From Lachnospiraceae bacterium (GTDB taxonomy: Bacteria; Bacillota; Clostridia; Lachnospirales; Lachnospiraceae), in assembly GCA_009787745.1 (NCBI GenBank), contig WQST01000103.1, forward strand, positions 1 to 8,266: a stretch of DNA of 8,266 nucleotides. The letters are read 5' to 3'. The notes beneath the pieces were generated by a model that was not told the origin of the DNA, made no database searches, and was given only the letters and a program-made list of their open reading frames with translations. The position numbers were made by a program, and so were the translations under genes. Positions 1 through 5,483 of this stretch are shown here, in pieces; within the stretch, counting starts at the first letter, position 1; each line of letters opens with the position of its first letter.

Positions 1-324
1 GAAAGTTCCCAATAATAGTATAAAGCCGCCCAGACCCGTCAAATACTGATAAGGCTTAACCCCCGCCATAATCAGCAAACGAAGGCTTTTATGTTCCGTA
101 TCTTCCGCAATTATTCCGGCGACGGTCGTAATAATCGCCATCCCCGCGAATATCCCCGCCATCATCGTTGTGAACATACTGTCCGCAATATCAGGATTAT
201 CTTTCGCCACCAATACCGTCATGATAAACGCCACCGCCGGAAAAATCAAAAATTGAACCAGACTTACCGGGTTTTTAAACATATCTTTCGCTTGCTTAAT
301 AAACATTGTTTTTATGATTCTCAT
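1..324 (-). CDS. ABC-2 type transporter permease, N-terminal part (cut by window edge)
   Basis: This reading frame is open from an ATG at 324 to the window edge and gives the first 108 residues of a membrane protein, beginning MRIIKTMFIKQAKDMFKNP. A short basic cytoplasmic head is followed by a hydrophobic segment at about residues 20-40 and a second at about 50-72. Then comes a motif of the form AEDTEHKSLRLLIMAGVKP at about 73-91, the cytoplasmic loop typical of ABC-2 family permeases, where it usually reads as an acidic stretch followed by LR-LL-P. The ATG is preceded by GGAAGGAAAAG at a sensible distance. It starts 23 bases after the stop of the ATPase gene, so it is very probably that ATPase's membrane partner, forming an exporter. 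The substrate cannot be told from what is visible. Family assignment is fairly sure; the C-terminal half lies outside the window. Confidence 0.85.
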   Translation of the reverse strand, partial: MRIIKTMFIKQAKDMFKNPVSLVQFLIFPAVAFIMTVLVAKDNPDIADSMFTTMMAGIFAGMAIITTVAGIIAEDTEHKSLRLLIMAGVKPYQYLTGLGGFILLLGTF

Positions 325-347
325 ATCTTTTCCTTCCCATCTTTCTA

Positions 348-1046
348 TTATATACTTTCGACACCTGTCAACTTAATAAATACCGCCCCAAGATCAGGAA
401 CTGTTTTAACCGCATTATGGCGCTCACAAATCTCTAACGGCACCCCATGCTCAACTATTTTACCCTTATGTAAAAGGGCTACATGGTCACAAAGTTTTAC
501 CGCTTCTTCCATATTGTGCGTAGTCAAAAAAATAGTTGCGCCCTTATCGCGAAGGTTCATAATCAGCTTGTGAATACCCCGCGCCGTATTCGGGTCAAGC
601 CCGCCGGTCGGCTCGTCAAGGAACAACACCTTCGGCTGATGCAAAATCGCCCGCGCCAGTGACAAACGCTGACGCATACCCTTCGACAAAGAACTGACGC
701 TTTTTTTGGCGGCATATGTTAAACCGACATTTTCTAAGGCTTCCATCGCTTTTTGCTTAGATATCCCGTAAATCCCCGTGAATACATATAAGTTATCAAG
801 GCAACTCAACCGCGGATATAACCCGTCCGCATCAAGCATTAACCCCGTATTAAATGCCGCGACGCCGATACTGTGATTGCCGCTATCGGCATCTAACTGA
901 TTCGTCAGGATATTAATGATGGTCGTTTTTCCGGCGCCCGATGGACCGAGCAACCCGAAAATTTCCCGTTCTTTTACCGCGAATGTCACATCTGTTAAAA
1001 CTTGATTCCCGCTAAAGTGCTTGGCGACATTATTCATCTTGATCAT
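348..1046 (-). CDS. ABC transporter ATP-binding protein
   Basis: A 232-residue nucleotide-binding subunit that would hydrolyse ATP to drive the permease encoded just downstream. Visible motifs in order are Walker A GPSGAGKT (34-41), ABC signature LSKGMRQ (120-126), Walker B VLFLDE (140-145) with the D-loop GGLDP (148-152), and the switch histidine in TTHNMEEA (H177). The usual Q-loop glutamine is not seen. The corresponding stretch, about 66-86, reads NTGLMLDADGLYPRLSCLDNL, an arrangement I recall from some antibiotic- or ABC-2-type exporter ATPases. The start at 1046 overlaps the end of the DUF3021 gene by 17 bases, has AGAGG seven bases upstream, and gives the expected short N-terminus before the first strand. 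A regulator, a DUF3021 membrane protein and an ABC-2 permease in one operon suggest a regulated exporter. The substrate is unknown. Confidence 0.93.
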   Translation of the reverse strand: MIKMNNVAKHFSGNQVLTDVTFAVKEREIFGLLGPSGAGKTTIINILTNQLDADSGNHSIGVAAFNTGLMLDADGLYPRLSCLDNLYVFTGIYGISKQKAMEALENVGLTYAAKKSVSSLSKGMRQRLSLARAILHQPKVLFLDEPTGGLDPNTARGIHKLIMNLRDKGATIFLTTHNMEEAVKLCDHVALLHKGKIVEHGVPLEICERHNAVKTVPDLGAVFIKLTGVESI

Positions 1047-1548
1047 TTAAGTTACCTCTTTCTTCATTTTTCATTGCTTTATATTCTAATAATTGCTTGC
1101 CGTATTTTCTGTCGTCCATCTTCGTTTTAATCACCATAAATAACGTACCGCCGACAAGGCATATGAAAAAAGCGCCAATGAATGATATCCATGCCTCACC
1201 TGAATCAAGCGGAAACCACTTGAAAACGATTATAAAAATAACGGTTGCTACTATTATAAAGGTCAGCCGCAGGACATAATGCCACATCAGTAAAACCCTT
1301 TTTAGCTTCTTGTTTAGAATAAACTCAACACATGTCAGCAGCGCCGAAAAAAGGATGAGCTGACCAATCGCCGCATAAGAAATACCGATTCCTGCAAGTT
1401 CCATAATACCACCCATTTCCCTTATTTCATCAACATATTTTGAATTACCGACAATCCAACTGACGAAGGTGATTGTAAGCAATGCGACCGCAAAATTGGT
1501 CATTCCAAAAGTAAAATAATTAGAAAAAGTCTTCTTTTCATTTTCCAC
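1030..1548 (-). CDS. DUF3021 family membrane protein
   Basis: A 172-residue integral membrane protein with four predicted hydrophobic helices, at about residues 12-34, 52-76, 86-109 and 117-141, and a charged cytoplasmic tail (KTKMDDRKYGKQLLEYKAMKN and beyond). Length, four-helix layout and position directly after a LytTR-domain gene match the DUF3021 family, which in Firmicutes is commonly paired with stand-alone LytTR regulators. From family knowledge it is thought to control or anchor its partner LytTR protein at the membrane; that role is inferred, not shown here. The start is a GTG at 1548, preceded by AGGAGG with a five-base spacer. An ATG three codons in is out of frame. The 3' end overlaps the ABC ATPase start by 17 bases, indicating translational coupling. 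Confidence 0.8.
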   Translation of the reverse strand: MENEKKTFSNYFTFGMTNFAVALLTITFVSWIVGNSKYVDEIREMGGIMELAGIGISYAAIGQLILFSALLTCVEFILNKKLKRVLLMWHYVLRLTFIIVATVIFIIVFKWFPLDSGEAWISFIGAFFICLVGGTLFMVIKTKMDDRKYGKQLLEYKAMKNEERGNLNDQDE

Positions 1549-1583
1549 ACAAACCTCCTATGTTGCCATCCGCAGACTTAAAA

Positions 1584-2032
1584 CTATTCTTCACGCTGTC
1601 TGCTAAGTTTCTCTTTGATATAACCCGCATACTGCCTTGAAACGATTAATCTTTCATTGTTTTCCATCGTGACGATGAACTTGCCGTCGATATCGGATCT
1701 TAGTGATTTTATTTTGTTAAAATTGATAATACTTGATTTCCTGCCCGAAAAAAATCATTTGCCGACAGTTTTTGCTCTAATTCATAAAGCCTTAGCGAAC
1801 TCTCATATACATGCTCCTTAGTATAAAGGAATGTTTTCTTATCGGTAGTGTCAATATATAAGATTTTCGCAGTATTTAAAATATATGTTTGATTATCTTT
1901 CGTTCCCGTCAGCTTCAAATCCAAAATACGCAGCGACGCAATCACCCTTTCCAGTTCATCACTCATGTGGGCGCTATTAATCGTAATCTCCGTTTCATTA
2001 TAGCAACTGTCTATATTGATATTGATTTTCAC
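1584..2032 (-). pseudogene. LytTR-domain transcriptional regulator, interrupted by a -1 frameshift
   Basis: A small stand-alone LytTR DNA-binding regulator, about 149 residues if the frame is repaired. The first frame gives KININIDSCYNETEITI and a LytTR core with ILYIDTTDKKTFLYTKEHVYE and LYELEQKLSANDFFRA. It then runs off into GNQVLSILTK and stops at 1709. The frame one base back continues the family pattern (KSSIINFNKIKSLRSDIDGKF, then NNERLIVSRQYAGYIKEKL) to a TAG at 1584-1586. So one base appears to be missing, or is recoded, around 1741-1754, near a run of seven T on the coding strand. I prefer a GTG start at 2032, because GGGAG lies five bases upstream and the protein would then begin MKININI, as LytTR proteins of this class do. 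An in-frame ATG at 2044 is the alternative. It heads the operon with DUF3021 and the ABC exporter and has its own promoter. It could be a true pseudogene, a sequencing error, or a frameshifted but expressed gene. Confidence 0.8.
1748..1754 (-). other. U UUU UUU heptamer in frame within the LytTR gene
   Basis: On the coding strand the sequence reads GAT TTT TTT CGG, so seven T form X XXY YYZ in exactly the zero frame. A -1 slip here would yield ...DFF-SGRKSSIIN and restore the downstream LytTR frame with unchanged spacing. No convincing stimulatory hairpin or internal Shine-Dalgarno is visible downstream. The run is equally a hot spot for replication slippage and for sequencing error. Confidence 0.4.
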
Positions 2033-2085
2033 GTTAACTCCCATGTTCCGCCATTCAGGCCGTCTCAAAACATATAACTGTCTAT

Positions 2086-2114
2086 ATTATAGGAATGCTT
2101 TACGATGCTTTCAA
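2086..2114 (-). promoter_or_regulatory. Sigma-A promoter of the LytTR-DUF3021-ABC operon
   Basis: On the minus strand there is TTGAAA at 2109-2114, a 17-base spacer, and a perfect TATAAT at 2086-2091. Transcription would start near 2079, giving a leader of about 35-47 bases before the LytTR start codon. The sequence ACAGTTA around the predicted start resembles the core of LytTR binding sites, which could allow autoregulation; that part is speculative. Confidence 0.75.
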
Positions 2115-2163
2115 GCGTTTTTTACTATGTTACCAAAAAACGGGCTTAAGATTCACAAATTTT

Positions 2164-2206
2164 GTAACAAAAATGACTTTACTGCTTAGTACTAAACAGT
2201 AAAGCC
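2164..2206 (-). terminator. Rho-independent terminator of the HTH-YscJ/FliF gene
   Basis: On the minus strand GGCTTTACTGTTTA (left arm, from 2206) pairs with TAAGCAGTAAAGTC (ending 2175) around a GTAC loop. This is a 14-pair stem with two G-U wobbles, followed by ATTTTTGTT. It begins about 30 bases after the stop codon at 2237. It closely matches the terminator downstream of rplS. Confidence 0.8.
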
Positions 2207-2236
2207 ATTATTTTAAGGAGACGTTATGACATAACC

Positions 2237-3118
2237 TTATCTGAAAGCCTTTAGTTCAGCCGTTGCAACCGTACCTGAAAAAATCATATTACCTTCCGTA
2301 TCCATTATCGAAATAGTAGATGCATTTTCATTACCAAGACCTACAGATAAAGCTTTTGCGAAAGCCGCGGCTTGGTCTTTGGTCATTGCTTTCTTTAAAT
2401 GTAAGAGAACTAATGCCGATTTCATCCCGTTATCCCTTGGCGCGTCAACGATAGCCTGAGCCGAATCAACTCCATCCAAATGGGTCGCCATCAAAATAAT
2501 TTGTTGTTCAAGATATGCCACATAGCGCTTATGTTTATCTGCATCCGAATTACTATATCCGTTGTCCATATTATCAATCGACCAATTCGAAGTAATTTTA
2601 TCATTATACCCAAACAGCATTATCGCTTCCGCATACTGCTTTCTGTCCACTTCGAAATCTAAACCATCATATGGCATCCTGTACTTTATCCCGGCGGCAA
2701 TAAGTAATTCTTCAATTTCACCGGCTTCTTTCTCAGATACTGCTGTCAAAATATGATCATACTTGGTTATTTGTTTATTGACTGTAAATAAAGTCATGAC
2801 GGCTATCATAATCAGCACAAAGCTTATTGCCGCCCTTTCAAGAGAATCTTTGCTAAATATTTTTTTGCTTTTTCCAATCGAAACTTCGCGATTTAATTGC
2901 TCACTGCTTATCATCTCACCGTTCAACAATTCATCAGCCGTCACAAACAGCGCTTTGCTTAAAGCAAGAATAATCGTTATGTCAGGATAACCTTCACCTG
3001 TTTCCCATTTCGAGATTGCTTTGTTACTGACGCCAATTTGATCTGCTAATTGTTGTTGGGTAAAACCTAATGATTTTCTGCGTTCAGTTATGAACTGCCC
3101 TATTTTTTTACTATCCAT
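2237..3118 (-). CDS. XRE-type HTH protein with one membrane segment and a YscJ/FliF-like ring-building domain
   Basis: A 293-residue protein with three parts. Residues 6-62 form an XRE/Cro-type helix-turn-helix (TQQQLADQIGVSNKAISKWETGEGYPDI), expected to bind DNA. About 95-114 is a single hydrophobic membrane helix. About 117-283 reads like the extracytoplasmic domain of flagellar FliF and type III secretion YscJ. The shared features are a first subdomain with LLIAAGIKYRMPYDGLDFEV, the linker DNGYSNSDADKHKRYVAYLEQQI, the hallmark LDGVDSAQAIV (214-224), and a final strand pair STISIMDTEGNMIFS. The second FliF membrane helix and FliG-binding tail are absent. The ATG at 3118 is chosen because AAAGGAG sits seven bases upstream; an upstream in-frame TTG at 3139 is less likely. 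It appears to be a single-gene unit between two terminators. By topology the head is cytoplasmic and the ring domain outside. A sensor or membrane-tethered regulator is an inference; target genes are unknown. Confidence 0.85.
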   Translation of the reverse strand: MDSKKIGQFITERRKSLGFTQQQLADQIGVSNKAISKWETGEGYPDITIILALSKALFVTADELLNGEMISSEQLNREVSIGKSKKIFSKDSLERAAISFVLIMIAVMTLFTVNKQITKYDHILTAVSEKEAGEIEELLIAAGIKYRMPYDGLDFEVDRKQYAEAIMLFGYNDKITSNWSIDNMDNGYSNSDADKHKRYVAYLEQQIILMATHLDGVDSAQAIVDAPRDNGMKSALVLLHLKKAMTKDQAAAFAKALSVGLGNENASTISIMDTEGNMIFSGTVATAELKAFR

Positions 3119-3139
3119 ATCACCGCTCCTTTCCCCCAA

Positions 3140-3168
3140 ATACTAACGCAAATAATTACATAAATCAA
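3140..3168 (-). promoter_or_regulatory. Candidate promoter of the HTH-YscJ/FliF gene
   Basis: On the minus strand TTGATT (3163-3168) is followed by a 17-base spacer and TAGTAT (3140-3145), each 4 of 6 to the sigma-A consensus. The predicted start near 3133 would leave a leader of only about 15 bases, with the ribosome binding site at its very end, so the true promoter might lie elsewhere in the 3140-3270 spacer. Confidence 0.45.
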
Positions 3169-3272
3169 TCTACGCTTAATAGAAACGCCCGGAAATCGTA
3201 TCTACGTTCCGTGGATTAGGGTATCTGTTAGCTAAGAAGATTGCGCTCGGATGCCGCCATGACGAAATTTTG

Positions 3273-3312
3273 AAAAAAATAGCTTTACTTCTTATTACTA
3301 AGCAGTAAAGCC
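3273..3312 (-). terminator. Rho-independent terminator of rplS
   Basis: On the minus strand GGCTTTACTGCTTA pairs with TAAGAAGTAAAGCT around a GTAA loop. This is a 14-position stem with one G·A mismatch and a terminal G-U, followed directly by A and seven T. It lies about 20 bases past the rplS stop and is well placed to end the L19 transcript. Confidence 0.88.
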
Positions 3313-3333
3313 ATTTAAATCTCTTAATTAAAT

Positions 3334-3684
3334 TTAGCGTGTCATCAACTCTTTAACTTTCGCTTTCTTACCGATACGGCTACGCAGGTAGTTAAGCTTC
3401 GCTCTTCTGACTTTACCGCGTCTGGTTACTTCGATTTTCTCAACATTGGGTGAGTGAAGAGGCCAAGTCTTTTCGACGCCGACGCCGCCTGATGATTTAC
3501 GCACGGTAAAAGTTTCACGGTTACTGCCGCCTTGACGTTTAAGAACAGTTCCTTCGAAAATCTGAATACGCTCACGATTTCCTTCCTTAATCTTACCATA
3601 AACTTTGACGGTATCACCGACATGAAAGACGGGCACTTCATTCTTAAGTTGCTCTTGTTCGATTTCTCTGATTATTGCGTTCAT
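3334..3684 (-). CDS. rplS: 50S ribosomal protein L19
   Basis: A 116-residue protein with the complete bL19 pattern: MNAIIREIEQEQLK at the N-terminus, then VGDTVKVYGKIKEGNRERIQ, FEGTVLKRQGG, ETFTVRKSSGGVGVEK, TWPLHSPNVEKIEV and the C-terminal RRGKVRRAKLNYLRSRIGKKA. L19 sits at the interface of the large and small ribosomal subunits. The ATG at 3684 is preceded by AAAGGAT with a seven-base spacer and gives the normal family length. A TTG five codons upstream has no support. The gene usually follows trmD. Here it is separated from trmD by the hemerythrin gene and has its own promoter and an L19-leader-like UTR, suggesting it is also expressed and autoregulated independently. The sequence looks intact and ordinary. 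Confidence 0.98.
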   Translation of the reverse strand: MNAIIREIEQEQLKNEVPVFHVGDTVKVYGKIKEGNRERIQIFEGTVLKRQGGSNRETFTVRKSSGGVGVEKTWPLHSPNVEKIEVTRRGKVRRAKLNYLRSRIGKKAKVKELMTR

Positions 3685-3697
3685 TTTATATCCTTTC

Positions 3698-3740
3698 AAC
3701 TCTACGGATGTTCTTAATACATGTGTAACAGAGGACCATC
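3698..3740 (-). promoter_or_regulatory. Probable L19 ribosomal-protein leader RNA in the rplS 5' UTR
   Basis: The minus-strand leader holds GGTCCTCTGTTAC, then ACATG, and ACATCCGTAGAG just before the ribosome binding site. CTCTGT can pair with GTAGAG (two wobbles), and ATGT with ACAT inside. The position, the small two-stem fold and the motifs agree with my memory of the Firmicutes L19 leader, through which L19 is thought to repress its own synthesis. A covariance-model search was not possible here. Confidence 0.6.
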
Positions 3741-3758
3741 GTTTTTGACAACATTAGT

Positions 3759-3787
3759 ACTATAGCACAGCATTTCCCAAAATGCAA
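3759..3787 (-). promoter_or_regulatory. Promoter of rplS
   Basis: On the minus strand TTGCAT (3782-3787) is followed by exactly 17 bases and TATAGT (3759-3764). The expected start near 3752 gives a leader of about 68 bases containing the putative L19 leader. The -35 box overlaps the right arm of a weak hairpin located just after the hemerythrin gene. Confidence 0.7.
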
Positions 3788-3803
3788 GATAAAATTTTCT
3801 TGC
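3784..3803 (-). terminator. Weak hairpin after the hemerythrin gene, possible terminator
   Basis: On the minus strand GCAAGA and TCTTGC form a six-pair stem around AAATTTTA, immediately after the hemerythrin stop codon, followed by ATTTTGGG. The stem is short and the T run only four long, so termination would be partial at best. Read-through into rplS is likely. Confidence 0.35.
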
Positions 3804-4202
3804 TTAATGAGTATTCAAATACTTACCAAGCTCCACATCCGCAGACTTAATATGCTTCACAATCCAGTTAATAATCGATTTATTAAGTTCCAATGTGAAT
3901 TTCGCGGAACTGCCGTTTAACTCAAATTCCTTCTTTAGCTTATCAAATTCATCAATATAAAGCTGATGCTGACCCTTATGCCATTCATATTTCGGATATT
4001 TCGCTTGCTTTTGCAAAAATTCCTCGTCACTAAAATGTTTCTTTACATAATCGGTCAGCAAATTAAGAGTCTTGGCTGTTTCTTCATGAGAAACCGAATG
4101 CACTCCCATTTCGACAAGTGTATTTAATCTGTCAATAAGTTCTTTGTGCTGTTTGTCAATCTTTTCAACGCCGACTTCCATATCTTTTGATAATGTAATC
4201 AT
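3804..4202 (-). CDS. Bacteriohemerythrin (diiron oxygen-binding protein)
   Basis: A 132-residue single-domain hemerythrin that should bind two irons and reversibly carry or sense oxygen in the cytoplasm. All seven expected ligands can be placed: H19 (KIDKQH), H56 and E60 (HFSDEE), H75 and H79 (WHKGQH), and H117 with D122 (HIKSAD). Length is normal and there is no signal peptide or fused signalling domain. The ATG at 4202 overlaps the trmD stop as ATGA and has GGAGG just upstream inside the trmD coding end, so translation is coupled to trmD. Such a gene is not a standard member of this ribosomal operon. Related proteins in anaerobes are linked to oxygen handling or iron storage; which applies here is not visible. 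Family assignment is very secure. Confidence 0.96.
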   Translation of the reverse strand: MITLSKDMEVGVEKIDKQHKELIDRLNTLVEMGVHSVSHEETAKTLNLLTDYVKKHFSDEEFLQKQAKYPKYEWHKGQHQLYIDEFDKLKKEFELNGSSAKFTLELNKSIINWIVKHIKSADVELGKYLNTH

Positions 4203-4942
4203 TGTCCCTCCTTTGCGTCTGCGGGCGGTATCTTTTCACCATTATAAACGAACTTTTCATATAAATCGGGACGTCTTTGCTTGGTCCGTAAAATTGCTTG
4301 GTCATGCCGCCATTTGTCTACTTTGGCATGATCCCCTGACAGAAGGATTTCAGGCACCCGGATGCCTTGCCAAATCTCAGGCCGGGAATACTGGGGGTAT
4401 TCGAGGAGAAAATTGCTAAGGCTTTCCGTTTCCCCTGATTCGGCATTTTTCAGGACACCGGGAACCATGCGGGATACGGCTTCAACAATTACCATCGCCG
4501 GTAATTCTCCGCCCGTCAGCACATAATCCCCGATCGAAATATGCTCTGTCACAATTTCATCCAAAACCCGCTCATCGACGCCTTCATAATGTCCGCACAG
4601 TAAAACCAAATCCTCTTCTTTCGCAAGAGCCTTTGCGGTTTCCTGATTAAAAATCTTACCTTGCGGGGTTACGTAAATGACTTTCGGCGCCCTTCGCCCT
4701 TCCCCTGTGATGCGGCTCCGCACCGCCAGATACGCATCGTGAATCGGTTGTGCCTGCAATAACATTCCGGCGCCGCCGCCGTAAGGATAATCATCGACCT
4801 TTTTATGCTTACTCTCGGTATAATCACGAATATTAACCGCATCAACCCCAATATGCCCCTTCGCAATCGCCCTGCCGATGATACTGGTATTCATGATCTG
4901 ATTAATCATTTCCGGAAATAAAGTTAAAATATGGAAATTCAT
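4199..4942 (-). CDS. trmD: tRNA (guanine-N1)-methyltransferase TrmD
   Basis: A 247-residue enzyme that transfers methyl from S-adenosylmethionine to N1 of G37 in tRNAs, preventing +1 frameshifting. The trefoil-knot SPOUT signature is clear: FHILTLFPEMI at the start, DDYPYGGGAGM (50-60), LLCGHYEGVDERV (114-126), SIGDYVLTGGELPAM (136-150), R158 in VSRMVPG, and EYPQYSRPEIWQG with LLSGDHAKVDKWR in the C-terminal tRNA-binding half. The position that is the general-base aspartate in the E. coli enzyme (D169) aligns with N177 here (SNFLLEYPQY). I recall similar non-Asp residues in some other Firmicutes enzymes, so loss of activity is not implied. The start ATG overlaps the rimM stop as ATGA, and the stop overlaps the hemerythrin start the same way. 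Confidence 0.98.
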   Translation of the reverse strand: MNFHILTLFPEMINQIMNTSIIGRAIAKGHIGVDAVNIRDYTESKHKKVDDYPYGGGAGMLLQAQPIHDAYLAVRSRITGEGRRAPKVIYVTPQGKIFNQETAKALAKEEDLVLLCGHYEGVDERVLDEIVTEHISIGDYVLTGGELPAMVIVEAVSRMVPGVLKNAESGETESLSNFLLEYPQYSRPEIWQGIRVPEILLSGDHAKVDKWRHDQAILRTKQRRPDLYEKFVYNGEKIPPADAKEGQ

Positions 4943-5448
4943 TCACATAACCCATCCATTATATGCACCTTCATGACCCGATTTTCGATATCAACATCCA
5001 AAATGCATTCTTTTATCGCCGGAAGTAAAATTTCTTTTTTGGCTTCGGTCACAACGGCGTAAACATCATTCGCGCCTGTATGAATGACTTCCTTAACCGT
5101 TCCCAGCACTTGTCCGTCTTCATTAATTACCTTAATATCAATCAAATCAGCAACGAAATACTCATCCTTACGAAGTTTCACCGCATCTTTCCGCTCGATC
5201 CAAAGTTCTTTTCCTTTAAGCAAAAGAGCGTCTTCAATGCAGTTAAGCCCGCCGAACTTAAGCACGACGAACTTACCTGAAAATTTGATCCCTTCTATCG
5301 TCAATAATTTCATTTCCGATTCTAAGTTAAGGAATACTGCTTTTAATTTTTTATATCTTTTGGCATCATCGGTAGTCGGGAAGACCTTAACCTCACCCTT
5401 AAGACCATGCGGTGAAGCAATGACGCCGACTTTGAATTTTTCTTCCAT
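4939..5448 (-). CDS. rimM: 16S rRNA processing protein RimM
   Basis: A 169-residue ribosome maturation factor that assists late assembly of the 30S head by binding protein S19. The N-terminal RimM barrel starts with FKVGVIASPHGLKGEVKVFP. The linker contains RKDEYFVADLIDIKV at about 94-108. The C-terminal PRC-barrel has GTVKEVIHTGANDVYAV and KEILLPAIKECILDVD, ending KVHIMDGL. Size and motifs are normal for the family. The ribosome binding site is weak (GGAAA with an eight-base spacer), as is common inside this operon. The gene starts 35 bases after khpA and overlaps trmD by four bases, so the two are translationally coupled. Confidence 0.97.
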   Translation of the reverse strand: MEEKFKVGVIASPHGLKGEVKVFPTTDDAKRYKKLKAVFLNLESEMKLLTIEGIKFSGKFVVLKFGGLNCIEDALLLKGKELWIERKDAVKLRKDEYFVADLIDIKVINEDGQVLGTVKEVIHTGANDVYAVVTEAKKEILLPAIKECILDVDIENRVMKVHIMDGLCE

Positions 5449-5483
5449 AGTAAGTTTCCAAAAACAGCGTGAAGTTCTTCACA

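Noticed and set aside
91..573. Plus-strand open frame of 160 codons
   Set aside because: It lies opposite the permease and ABC ATPase genes, has a low-complexity His/Arg-rich translation without any family pattern, and no ribosome binding site.
1572..1604. Inverted repeat GCAGAC...GTCTGC around the LytTR stop codon as a terminator
   Set aside because: Six pairs with a 20-base loop and no T tract, and the next gene starts within 40 bases with a strong ribosome binding site.
2237..3118. A true flagellar M-ring or type III secretion gene
   Set aside because: The protein lacks the second membrane helix and FliG-binding tail, carries a DNA-binding head, and has no flagellar or secretion neighbours.
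3191..3210. Imperfect dyad GGAA-CGT / ACG-TTCC upstream of the HTH gene as an operator
   Set aside because: The arms are short and offset by two bases, and there is no second copy; it is not distinguishable from chance.
5469..5482. Small palindrome GTGAAGTTCTTCAC between khpA and rimM
   Set aside because: A five-pair stem without a T run in a 35-base spacer; too weak to assign a function.
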